The notes beneath the pieces are model-generated. The model was not told where the DNA came from and searched no databases. It saw only the letters and a list, made by a program, of their open reading frames with translations. From DATLYH01 sp035575035 (GTDB lineage Bacteria; Planctomycetota; Planctomycetia; Gemmatales; Gemmataceae): DNA of 16,977 nt. Position numbers and translations under genes: made by a program. This document shows, piece after piece, positions 1 through 5,891 of this stretch (positions are counted from its first letter, which is position 1; each line of letters opens with the position of its first letter). Location of the stretch: positions 1 to 16,977 of the forward strand of contig DATLYH010000098.1 in NCBI GenBank assembly GCA_035575035.1. The letters run 5' to 3'.

Positions 1-92
1 CCGCACGACGGACACTTCACCAGCCGCCCCAGCAGCTCGTCGGGGACGCGCAGGCGGCGCCGGCAATCCGGACAGCTGATGATCTCGGCCAT
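1..92 (-). CDS. Zinc-ribbon protein, N-terminal fragment (runs off the window)
   Basis: Only the first 30 codons are in the window; the gene continues beyond position 1. The peptide opens MAEIISCPDC and continues to a second pair, CPSC, so both CxxC knuckles of a small treble-clef or zinc-ribbon domain are visible (Cys 7, 10, 27 and 30). The start is the ATG at 92, with AAAGGAG about 12 bases upstream and a purine-rich GAAGGA closer in. It begins 22 bp after the stop of the upstream gene (115-639), so the two are probably cotranscribed. Its N-terminus is clearly paralogous to that gene: same cysteine spacing, and LRVPDELLG against LRVADDLLG. In planctomycetes such ribbons usually head small membrane proteins or larger regulatory proteins. 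What follows here cannot be seen, so no function is assigned. Confidence 0.7.
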   Translation of the reverse strand, partial: MAEIISCPDCRRRLRVPDELLGRLVKCPSC

Positions 93-114
93 GATCCTTC
101 GTTGCTCCTTTGGC

Positions 115-639
115 TCAGCCGTGCATGGCCGCGTCGCGCCCCAGTTTGAGGAAGAAGAGGAACGCCCCCAGCCCGCAGACCACTCCGAGGATGGCGAAGA
201 TCGTGCCGATCATTCCCAGGACCCGGCCGATCTTGGTCATCATTTCTCCTTCCCGGTCCATGCGGCCGAGGTTCATTTCTTGAAGGTCGGCATTGCCCAT
301 GGCCCAGGCCATCGGCCCGCAGACAAACGCCAGCGGGGTTAAGGCAGCAAGCCCCAGGATCAAGATCAGCGTGCCGCGGTGCGGTTTGCCGCGGTAGCGC
401 CGCCGCGGCCGCTCTGGGCGGTCCCTGACTTCCTTGGAGGGCGGCTCCTCGTCCTCGACCGGCTCAAAAATCGATTCGCCTGCGGACGGCATTCGGGCGG
501 CGCTACCCTGCCCCGCCGCCCCGGGAGAGGCGCCGAGGAAGGTGCTGCCGCATAGGGGACACTTGACCTTCTTGCCGAGCAGGTCGTCCGCCACGCGCAG
601 CGGATGACGACACTGTGGACAGGTCAGGATCGCAGGCAT
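115..639 (-). CDS. Zinc-ribbon membrane protein with two transmembrane helices (DUF4190-like)
   Basis: The protein has 174 residues. Residues 1-35 form a zinc ribbon with Cys 7, 10, 27 and 30 (CPQC and CPLC). Residues 36-88 are a disordered, charged linker rich in Glu, Pro and Arg. Two hydrophobic helices follow at about 90-115 and 137-164, separated by a short acidic loop (NADLQEMNLGRMDREGE). That loop and helix pair resemble the DUF4190-type domain common in planctomycete zinc-ribbon proteins; this is family recollection, not a search result. An in-frame ATG lies 12 codons upstream at 675. I chose 639 because GAGGGAG precedes it directly and because the peptide from there aligns with the start of the paralogue at 92. 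It is probably an inner-membrane protein with the ribbon in the cytoplasm. The role is unknown. Confidence 0.8.
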   Translation of the reverse strand: MPAILTCPQCRHPLRVADDLLGKKVKCPLCGSTFLGASPGAAGQGSAARMPSAGESIFEPVEDEEPPSKEVRDRPERPRRRYRGKPHRGTLILILGLAALTPLAFVCGPMAWAMGNADLQEMNLGRMDREGEMMTKIGRVLGMIGTIFAILGVVCGLGAFLFFLKLGRDAAMHG

Positions 640-763
640 ACTCCCTCGCGAGGACGATCGTTGCCGCAATAGCATTTCGCCCGCCGCGCCCGGGCATTTA
701 GCGATGGGGAGTGATGTTACCCGTCGCTAACATTCCGGGCCCGTTATCCGCCTGAAGTGGACG
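640..763. other. Intergenic stretch, no gene seen
   Basis: This is the upstream region of the zinc-ribbon gene, up to the palindrome at 764. It includes the upstream in-frame codons of that gene (640-675), which lack a ribosome binding site. The transcription start of the minus-strand zinc-ribbon pair is expected here, but I could not pick out confident promoter boxes. Confidence 0.4.
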
Positions 764-783
764 AATGTTCCGCGCGGAACATT
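764..783. promoter_or_regulatory. Perfect 20-bp palindrome resembling a ParB parS site
   Basis: The sequence AATGTTCCGCGCGGAACATT is identical to its own reverse complement over all 20 bases. Its central 16 bases, TGTTCCGCGCGGAACA, differ from the pseudomonad-type chromosomal parS (TGTTCCACGTGGAACA) by two changes that are mirror images of each other. They match the Bacillus-type consensus at 12 of 16 positions. Chromosomal parS sites are bound by ParB and usually cluster near the replication origin. No parA, parB or other origin gene is visible here. Alternatives are an operator for another dimeric regulator (the GTTC-N6-GAAC core could suit a LexA-like protein) or the flank of the folded repeat that starts 16 bases away. 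The palindrome is certain; its function is inference. Confidence 0.5.
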
Positions 784-798
784 GGGCCCCAGGGCCAG

Positions 799-891
799 CC
801 CCCTCACCCTTACCCTCGCCCCCCACAGGGGGAGAGGGAAGAATAGTTCCCCTCGCCCCCGCTGCGGGGGAGAGGGGTTAGGGGTGAGGGG
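799..891. repeat. GC-rich palindromic repeat with nested hairpins (REP/MITE-like)
   Basis: The outer arms are complementary: CCCCTCACCC at 800-809 pairs with GGGTGAGGGG at 882-891. Each half carries its own hairpin, one around CCCCCACAGGGGG (819-832) and one around CCCCCGCTGCGGGGG (856-870), each followed by GAGAGGG or GAGAGGGG. The whole element can fold as a cruciform of two stem-loops closed by the outer arms. Similar C-rich/G-rich intergenic repeats are scattered in many planctomycete and other high-GC genomes, as I recall. It contains no coding sequence. It could be a non-autonomous mobile element or a transcript-ending structure; no target-site duplication is evident. Confidence 0.65.
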
Positions 892-1201
892 CCGCCGGAC
901 CTGCCGCTCCGGGCCTCGACCGAACATCGCCCCTTTGCCGGATGTCCCGCCCCGCCGTCTTCGGGGTAGAATGATGGCATCGTTTTTCCAGGGGCAGGCA
1001 GCCCTGAGTTTACTGTCCGATCACGGCGGCGGGAAGAGTTCCGGCCCGGATTCCCGGGCTGCCCGCGGCCCCGAGGGTTCCGGCGGTGGCAAAACGGCAA
1101 CAACAGCCCGGCCGGGTGCTCCGCAACCTACCCCCCGGTGCATGCCGGCCGCTCAGCGAGGCCGAGGTGCGCCAGCTGCTCGGCCGGGACCGTTCCTGAC
1201 C
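892..1201. other. Gene-free stretch, possibly gene debris
   Basis: I find no convincing complete gene here. One plus-strand frame ends at the TGA at 1197-1199, and its last codons read RPLSEAEVRQLLGRDRS with high third-position GC. That looks more protein-like than the rest, but the frame has no supported start and I recognise no family. It may be the tail of a decayed gene or chance. Confidence 0.3.
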
Positions 1202-1230
1202 TTGCAGTCGGCGCCGCGGCCGACGATACT
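1202..1230 (+). promoter_or_regulatory. Possible sigma70-type promoter ahead of the zinc-ribbon remnant
   Basis: TTGCAG (1202-1207) and GATACT (1225-1230) are separated by 17 bases, the optimal spacing, and lie about 80 bases upstream of the ATG at 1312. The -10 box is imperfect. A 12-bp palindrome, GGCCGATCGGCC, lies just downstream at 1234-1245. Confidence 0.35.
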
Positions 1231-1311
1231 GACGGCCGATCGGCCGATCTTCCTTTCCCCGGCGGACGATCCCTTCCAACTCCATTCGGACCCTTGAGGG
1301 AGGACAGCCTC

Positions 1312-1503
1312 ATGCCCCGTTTCTCATGTCCGCACTGCCAGACCGTCCTGAAGACTGATGACCGCAAGCGAGGAATGGTTGTTCTCTGTCCGCGCTTTGG
1401 CGAACTGAGCTGCCCGGATGGAGCAGGCAGGGGAATCACCCCGCATGGGGCTCAACCGGGCCGCGTTGCTCCTCCGGCGGTTGCTTGTGGGATAGCGGCG
1501 GGG
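1312..1503 (+). pseudogene. Decayed zinc-ribbon gene that has lost its stop codon
   Basis: The start is convincing: GGGAGGA stands about 8 bases before the ATG at 1312, and the peptide opens MPRFSCPHCQTVLKTDDRKR with a clean CPHC knuckle. The second knuckle reads CPRF where CPRC is expected, so the fourth ligand is missing. After about 40 codons the sequence stops looking like a protein of this family. There is no stop before the frame enters, antisense, the kinase gene that ends at 1504; the frame stays open to 2436 only because it lies opposite that gene. I read it as the intact 5' end of a small zinc-ribbon gene whose 3' part was deleted or mutated. A sequencing error (TTT for TGT) could explain the Phe but not the missing stop. 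A real overlapping gene is less likely. Confidence 0.45.
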
Positions 1504-2817
1504 TCACCGCCCCTGCATCAGCAACCCGACCACGGCGCTGACGGTCAGCAGGGCGATGGCAATGCCGAGAAGCCAACTCACCATCCGGCGGCGCGGTCTC
1601 CGATCGGGCCGGCGGATCAGCGTGGGGATGTCGGCCAACGGCACCGGCGTCGAGGAAGCGGCCGGCGGCACCGTGTTGATCAGGGCGGAGCGATCATCCG
1701 GCTCGATGGCGTCCAGGTTCGGGTCCGAGTCGCCCAGCGGCTCGGCCGGAGCGGCCTGCCAGCGAAGCGGACCGCGCACCGCGAACGGCGCCAGGGCGGC
1801 GGCCAGCGCCGCGGGCGTCTGGAAGCGCTGCCGCGGGTCCTTGGCCATCAACCGACGGACGATCGCGCTCACTTCCCTGGGCACCTCCGGGCGCAGCTTC
1901 TCGACCGGCGTCGGCTCTTCGGTGCAATGGCGGACCAGCTTCTCGAAGGAGCTGCCGCCGGGGAAAGGGACCTGGCCGGTGAGCAGGAAATAGAAGGTGC
2001 AGCCGAGGCTGTACAGGTCGCTGCGAATGTCGGCCTGATGGATGCTCCGCGACTGCTCCGGCGACAGGTAGTCGGGCGTGCCGACGATGGCGTCCTCCTT
2101 GACCAGGATGGTGGCCGGCACAACGCCGCCGTCGCGGATCGGCCGATGCAGCCGAGCCAGGCCGAAGTCGCTGATCTTGATCGTGGCGCCGGTGCACTCG
2201 CTCTTGAGCAGCAGGTTGGCCGGCTTGATGTCGCGGTGCACCATGCCGATGGCGAAGGCGCACTGCAAGCCGGCCGCCACCTGGCGGACAAAGTCGCAGG
2301 CCCGGTCCACCGGCAGCGGTCCCAGCTCGCTGACGAGTTGGTCCAGGTTCGGACCATCCACGTATTCCATCACCAAAAAGCAGCGGTCGCCGACCATGTC
2401 GGCGTCGTAGGCGGTGACGATATTGGGATGGACTAACGAGGCGGCGGCCAGCACCTCGCGATGGAACAGCTGCCGTGCCCGCTTGTCCTTCAACAGGTTG
2501 GGGGCCAGCACCTTCAGGGCGACCACCCGGTCCAGATTGCGGTGCGCCGCCTTGAAGACGCGGCCCATGCCCCCCTGGCCGATCTGGTCGAGAATGCGGT
2601 ACGGACCCAGCAGAAAGCCCTGGGTCCGACCGATGAGAATTCGCTCCGCCTGGAAGCGGGTCAACAGGCCCAGCTCGACCAAGGCCCGGGCCAGGACCCG
2701 GCCGCGGTGGGTCTGGGGCAACCGGTCGGCGACTGCCCGGAGCTGCTCGGCGCTGACCAGGCCGCTCTGGCGCAGGTTCGCCAGAAAGGTATCCCGATCG
2801 ACATGGCGAGGGGGCAT
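1504..2817 (-). CDS. Membrane-anchored serine/threonine protein kinase
   Basis: This 437-residue eukaryotic-type (Hanks) kinase transfers phosphate from ATP to Ser/Thr of unknown targets. The core is complete: glycine loop GQGGMG at 80-85, ATP lysine K102, likely helix-C Glu121, catalytic HRDIKPAN with D196, DFG at 217-219, SPEQ at 252-255 and the subdomain IX Asp in DLYSLG (D267). The N-terminal 65 residues (FLANLRQSGLV, then LLTRFQAERIL) match the short block that precedes many planctomycete kinases. A Pro-rich linker (about 350-410) leads to Arg-rich residues and one transmembrane helix at about 412-432, with only a few residues after it. The kinase is therefore probably cytoplasmic with a C-terminal anchor and no external sensor. 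AGGA precedes the start at 2817. No phosphatase or substrate gene is adjacent. It converges with the decayed gene at 1312. Confidence 0.93.
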   Translation of the reverse strand: MPPRHVDRDTFLANLRQSGLVSAEQLRAVADRLPQTHRGRVLARALVELGLLTRFQAERILIGRTQGFLLGPYRILDQIGQGGMGRVFKAAHRNLDRVVALKVLAPNLLKDKRARQLFHREVLAAASLVHPNIVTAYDADMVGDRCFLVMEYVDGPNLDQLVSELGPLPVDRACDFVRQVAAGLQCAFAIGMVHRDIKPANLLLKSECTGATIKISDFGLARLHRPIRDGGVVPATILVKEDAIVGTPDYLSPEQSRSIHQADIRSDLYSLGCTFYFLLTGQVPFPGGSSFEKLVRHCTEEPTPVEKLRPEVPREVSAIVRRLMAKDPRQRFQTPAALAAALAPFAVRGPLRWQAAPAEPLGDSDPNLDAIEPDDRSALINTVPPAASSTPVPLADIPTLIRRPDRRPRRRMVSWLLGIAIALLTVSAVVGLLMQGR

Positions 2818-3027
2818 GGCAACCGTCCTGTTTTAAGGCCGTCCCTGACGGAAGGGGCGAGCTTCCTTGGGAAGAACGACTACCGGCGGGCTGCTTGCGC
2901 TGTGTCGTGGGAAGGCATGGTATTTGTTCTAATTACTAGACGAGTCAAGGGCCAGAACGTTCACAGGGTTTTTGTAAAGGTTTTGTAAAACGATTCGAGG
3001 CCCGGACGATGATCGTGCTCATTGTCA
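2818..3027. other. Kinase leader and AT-rich promoter-like region
   Basis: There is no gene here. The part nearest the kinase start holds two small perfect hairpins (CCGTC-CCT-GACGG at 2839-2851 and CTTCC-TTG-GGAAG at 2862-2874). The stretch 2918-2992 is unusually AT-rich for the window. It has a TTGACT on the minus strand (2943-2948) and two adjacent TTTTGTAAA motifs (2970-2978 and 2981-2989), the second inside the near-palindrome GTTTTGTAAAAC. A kinase promoter is likely here, but no well-spaced -10 box convinces me. Confidence 0.35.
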
Positions 3028-3110
3028 GAGCCCGGAGCGTTAGCGACGGGTCCTCCGAGCCCGGAGCGTCAGCGACGGGTACTATCCGAGCCCGGAGCGT
3101 CAGCGACGGG
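3028..3110. repeat. Three direct copies of a 23-bp GC-rich repeat
   Basis: Copies lie at 3028-3050, 3057-3079 and 3088-3110. Each begins GAGCCCGGAGCG and ends AGCGACGGG, with spacers of 6 and 8 bases. Copies 2 and 3 are identical; copy 1 has one C-to-T change. Each unit has a small internal hairpin, CGTC-AGC-GACG; in copy 1 the change turns one pair into a G-U type pair. The cluster sits just past the stop of the secreted protein at 3127. Closely similar units recur in intergenic DNA of Gemmata-type genomes, as I recall. The spacers are too short for a CRISPR array. Confidence 0.75.
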
Positions 3111-3126
3111 AGGGGGTCGCTTTCGG

Positions 3127-5007
3127 CTACGGACGAACGGGGGCGCCGGGCGCTCCAAGGATGCCCGGGGTGCCGGGGGCGCCCGGGGTGCCGGGCGTGG
3201 ACGGGGCCTTCATCTCGTTCTGGGTCTTGTGGACCAGTTTGAGGACATCCTCGACCTCCAGCGGCGTCAGGTTGATGTACTCGTGCCACTCGTTGGCGAA
3301 CTGGCCCAGCTTGGCAGCGTCCGGCTTGCCCTTGGCGTCGGTCAACTTGAAGGCGCGGGCGAAGACGGTTAGCAGGACCTCCTCATCGAACTCCAGGTCG
3401 CGCGGCAACCGAGACAGCTCCTGGAAGTAACCGAACAGGTCGTCCAGCTTCTTGTGGGCCAGGAAGTAGGTCAGGGCCCAGGCAGTGGCGCGGGCCCGGA
3501 CGAGCGCCTGCGGGTCCTTGGCCACCGGCGCCTGACGGAAGAACTGGTCGGTGACCACCCCCCGGAGCAGAGCCGCCTTGTCCAGCTTCCGATCCTGGTT
3601 GGTCATCTTCTTGTACTGGTACAGGTAATTGTGCTCCTCGCTGAAGCTGGCGCTGGGCGTGCCGACGCCGCTCCAGGGCGAACCCTTGGAACTTTCGAAG
3701 AAGCTGCCCAGACCGAATCGCAGCCACTCCGGCGCCGCCACATTGCACGGCAGCAAGCCGGACGCCGCCAGCAGCTGGCGGGTGCTCAGGTGGCTGACAG
3801 TGGCCCGCTCCGCATCCACTTCCATCGCCTTCAGGATCACCGCCTTGGTGGAGGCCTCAAGGGCCTGAACTAGGAGTTGCTGGGGGTCGTCGGTCAGGGA
3901 AGTTACCGGCTTGACCCTTTGGGGGTTCGTCAGCAGCTGGTTGCGGTCGAACTTGGTCCACAGCTCGCGGCCGCTGTTCAGCAGGGCCTGGTAGCCGGCG
4001 TCCAGGCTGACCGTGGAGAAGACGACGATGTTATCGCGGGGGACATAGAAGCCATCGCCGACCAGCGTCGGGTTGCCGAAGATCCGATGCTGGTCGCGGA
4101 AGGCGTCCTCGCGGTTGACCAGCACGACCACCAGGCGGTGTTCGGGCACCGGCAGCGCCCGCCTCCCCTTGAGGGCGAACCAGTAATAAAACCCGCGCAT
4201 GGTGTTCTCCAGGCGGGTCAGGCGGTTCCTGACCTCCGGGGCATCATCCGACAGGGCGGTGTGCAGCAGGGCGTAGTGGGCGCTGCGGGTGATCTTGTAA
4301 TTCTCCAGGAGTTTCTTCCGCCAGACCTCGGCAGCGTCCCCCTGGGTGACCGGCCGGGCCAGGTCGGCTTCGACCTGCCGGAAGGCAACCACCGCAGGGT
4401 GCTCCCGGTCTGCCTCGGCCGCCTTCTTCATCGTATCGGCACATTCCTTGAGCAGGCCGTGCCCCAAGGCCCACTCGGCCAGCTCGAGCAGCTTGTCCAC
4501 CGATGGTTTGCCTCCCCTCAGGGCTTCGTTCTGGCGGGCCTGGAAGCGCAGGCTGAGCGTGGGCATGGGCCGGCCGTCCGCCGTGGTCCAGGGGACCAGC
4601 CGGATGTCGTTGGTGACCTGGAAGACCGAGCGGCCCCAGGGATGCTGTAGCTCGATGGGGATCTTCGCCTGCTGAAGGAACTGGACATTAGGCAGTTGCT
4701 TGACCTCGATGACGGTGGTCACCAGGTAGACTGACTCGATCGGTCCCATCAGCTCGGGGTTCTCGTAGCCGGGCCCCGGCGCCCCGGGCTCCCCGCGCCC
4801 GAAGCCGGGCCGGCCGAAACCAATGCCGCGGCCGATCATCCCCTCCGGGGAGCGCTCACCCACGTCCGGCATTGGGTTGTTCGGGTCGCCCTCCAGGGGC
4901 CTCTCCTTGGAGGTGCCGATGTTGGCGATGACGATGACGTAATCGGCCCGAGTGATGCCGACGACGGCACCGACCAGGACCGCTGCTGCCAGGAACCAAC
5001 GTTTCAT
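3127..5007 (-). CDS. Secreted DUF1570-like protein with degenerate peptidase motif and collagen-like tail
   Basis: The protein has 626 residues. The start at 5007 (MKRWFLAAAV) is chosen over an upstream in-frame ATG because GGAGG lies 9 bases before it and a signal peptide begins exactly there, with likely cleavage after TRA (residue 21). A Gly/Pro-rich stretch (about 50-85) precedes a mixed domain. From about 285 to 540 it resembles the planctomycete DUF1570 family, whose members carry a gluzincin-like HExxH and a later Glu in an EGLA-like motif. Here those positions read HLSTR (406-410) and FGLG (431-434), so two of three expected metal ligands and the catalytic Glu are absent. It ends with six Gly-X-Y triplets (about 606-623). 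The family call is from remembered motifs. It is probably a non-catalytic cell-surface or periplasmic protein. The divergent neighbour at 5202 gives no functional hint. Confidence 0.75.
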   Translation of the reverse strand: MKRWFLAAAVLVGAVVGITRADYVIVIANIGTSKERPLEGDPNNPMPDVGERSPEGMIGRGIGFGRPGFGRGEPGAPGPGYENPELMGPIESVYLVTTVIEVKQLPNVQFLQQAKIPIELQHPWGRSVFQVTNDIRLVPWTTADGRPMPTLSLRFQARQNEALRGGKPSVDKLLELAEWALGHGLLKECADTMKKAAEADREHPAVVAFRQVEADLARPVTQGDAAEVWRKKLLENYKITRSAHYALLHTALSDDAPEVRNRLTRLENTMRGFYYWFALKGRRALPVPEHRLVVVLVNREDAFRDQHRIFGNPTLVGDGFYVPRDNIVVFSTVSLDAGYQALLNSGRELWTKFDRNQLLTNPQRVKPVTSLTDDPQQLLVQALEASTKAVILKAMEVDAERATVSHLSTRQLLAASGLLPCNVAAPEWLRFGLGSFFESSKGSPWSGVGTPSASFSEEHNYLYQYKKMTNQDRKLDKAALLRGVVTDQFFRQAPVAKDPQALVRARATAWALTYFLAHKKLDDLFGYFQELSRLPRDLEFDEEVLLTVFARAFKLTDAKGKPDAAKLGQFANEWHEYINLTPLEVEDVLKLVHKTQNEMKAPSTPGTPGAPGTPGILGAPGAPVRP

Positions 5008-5064
5008 GGACCCACCCTCCGGCTGCTGAGGCTTCGAGGCGACCACGTGCGACGAGACCGTAGA

Positions 5065-5102
5065 TGTTATTGTGCAGCGCCGGAACGGCGTCCGCAATAA
5101 CA
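5065..5102. promoter_or_regulatory. Nested inverted repeat in a divergent intergenic region
   Basis: TGTTATTG (5065-5072) and CAATAACA (5095-5102) are perfect inverted copies. Inside them lies a second hairpin, CGCCG-GAA-CGGCG (5078-5090). The element is between the divergent genes at 5007 and 5202, so it could be an operator or a structure in the leader of the minus-strand gene. The AT-rich outer arms contrast with the surrounding GC-rich DNA. Confidence 0.4.
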
Positions 5103-5145
5103 ATCTGACGGCCGGCAGCGCCTCCCCGGCCCGCGCTGCGGGCGG

Positions 5146-5151
5146 TATAAT
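5146..5151 (+). promoter_or_regulatory. -10 box for the ACT-domain gene
   Basis: A perfect TATAAT lies 50 bases before the ATG at 5202. There is no recognisable -35 box at the usual distance, so strength or sigma-factor class cannot be judged. Confidence 0.45.
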
Positions 5152-5201
5152 CCACACGGCTCCGGTTCTTGAAAGAGCTAACCGATTGCGAGGGAGCTGT
5201 C

Positions 5202-5657
5202 ATGGGGTTTCGGCTGGACCGCGTGCATGTCTGGTCCGGGGAGGTGGCGGACCGTCCGGGCGGGGTGGCCGCCAAGCTTGCCCCGCTGGCCCAGGCCGGT
5301 GCCAACCTGGAGTTTATTTTTACCCAGCGCCGTCCGGACAAACCGGGGACCGGGATCCTGTACGTGGCCCCGGTGACGGGGGCGGCCCAGGTTCGGGCGG
5401 CCCGCGCCGCTGGGCTGTCCGAGACGCACGACCCCGTGGTGCTGCGCGTCGAGGGGGACAACGAAGCGGGCCTGGGCCATCGCCTGACCCAGCAATGGGC
5501 GCTGGCGGGCATCAGTTTCCAGGGCCTGACCATGTCGGTTTTGGGCGACAAGTTTGTCGGCTACGCCGCCTTCGACACCGTCGCCGATGCCAACCGGGCG
5601 GCCGCCATCCTCGGCGACCTGGGGGCCGAGCCGGCCAAGGTGAAAGAAGCAGACTGA
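5202..5657 (+). CDS. Small protein of two ACT-like domains
   Basis: The protein has 151 residues. The start at 5202 has GAGGGAG about 6 bases upstream; an in-frame ATG at 5169 lacks one. The first half (about 8-70) reads as an ACT domain: a beta strand, then the ADRPGGVAAKLAPLAQAGANLEFIF turn and helix, in which DRPG followed by a helix and an A-N-L strand is the usual ligand-binding edge. The second half (about 77-145) repeats the pattern with DNEAGLGHRLTQQWALAGI. ACT domains bind amino acids or similar small ligands and regulate enzymes or transcription. No enzyme domain is attached, so it may act as a stand-alone sensor. No amino-acid biosynthesis gene is adjacent. It has no signal peptide or membrane segment. 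Confidence 0.75.
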   Translation: MGFRLDRVHVWSGEVADRPGGVAAKLAPLAQAGANLEFIFTQRRPDKPGTGILYVAPVTGAAQVRAARAAGLSETHDPVVLRVEGDNEAGLGHRLTQQWALAGISFQGLTMSVLGDKFVGYAAFDTVADANRAAAILGDLGAEPAKVKEAD

Positions 5658-5891
5658 CCGGGCAAGCCCACCGGAGAGAACACGACGGACCGGTGACGCG
5701 GAAGGGATGCGTACCGGATGCCGGTCTGTGCATCCTCCCCCGAATTGTGGCGAATTCAGCCACTCATTCTCCTCATAGGCGGCGTTCCGCAGCGGCGCTC
5801 ACGCTGGGGACCGCCCTCGGCGTACCCAATGAGGCGAGGCGTAGAGCACGCCGTACCCACCCCGGCCGCCGCCTTTTCCCTGAACGTCTCC

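Noticed and set aside
1119..1199. Short plus-strand frame ending RPLSEAEVRQLLGRDRS
   Set aside because: It looks somewhat protein-like but has no start, no ribosome binding site and no recognised family; noted only as possible gene debris.
1138..2436. 432-codon plus-strand open frame
   Set aside because: Most of it lies antisense to the kinase gene, whose motifs are complete. The open frame is a by-product of high GC. Only the start at 1312 resembles a gene.
3028..3110. Possible CRISPR array
   Set aside because: Spacers are only 6 and 8 bases, there are three units and no cas genes.
3877..4650. 257-codon plus-strand open frame
   Set aside because: Entirely antisense to the DUF1570-like gene with no supporting motif.
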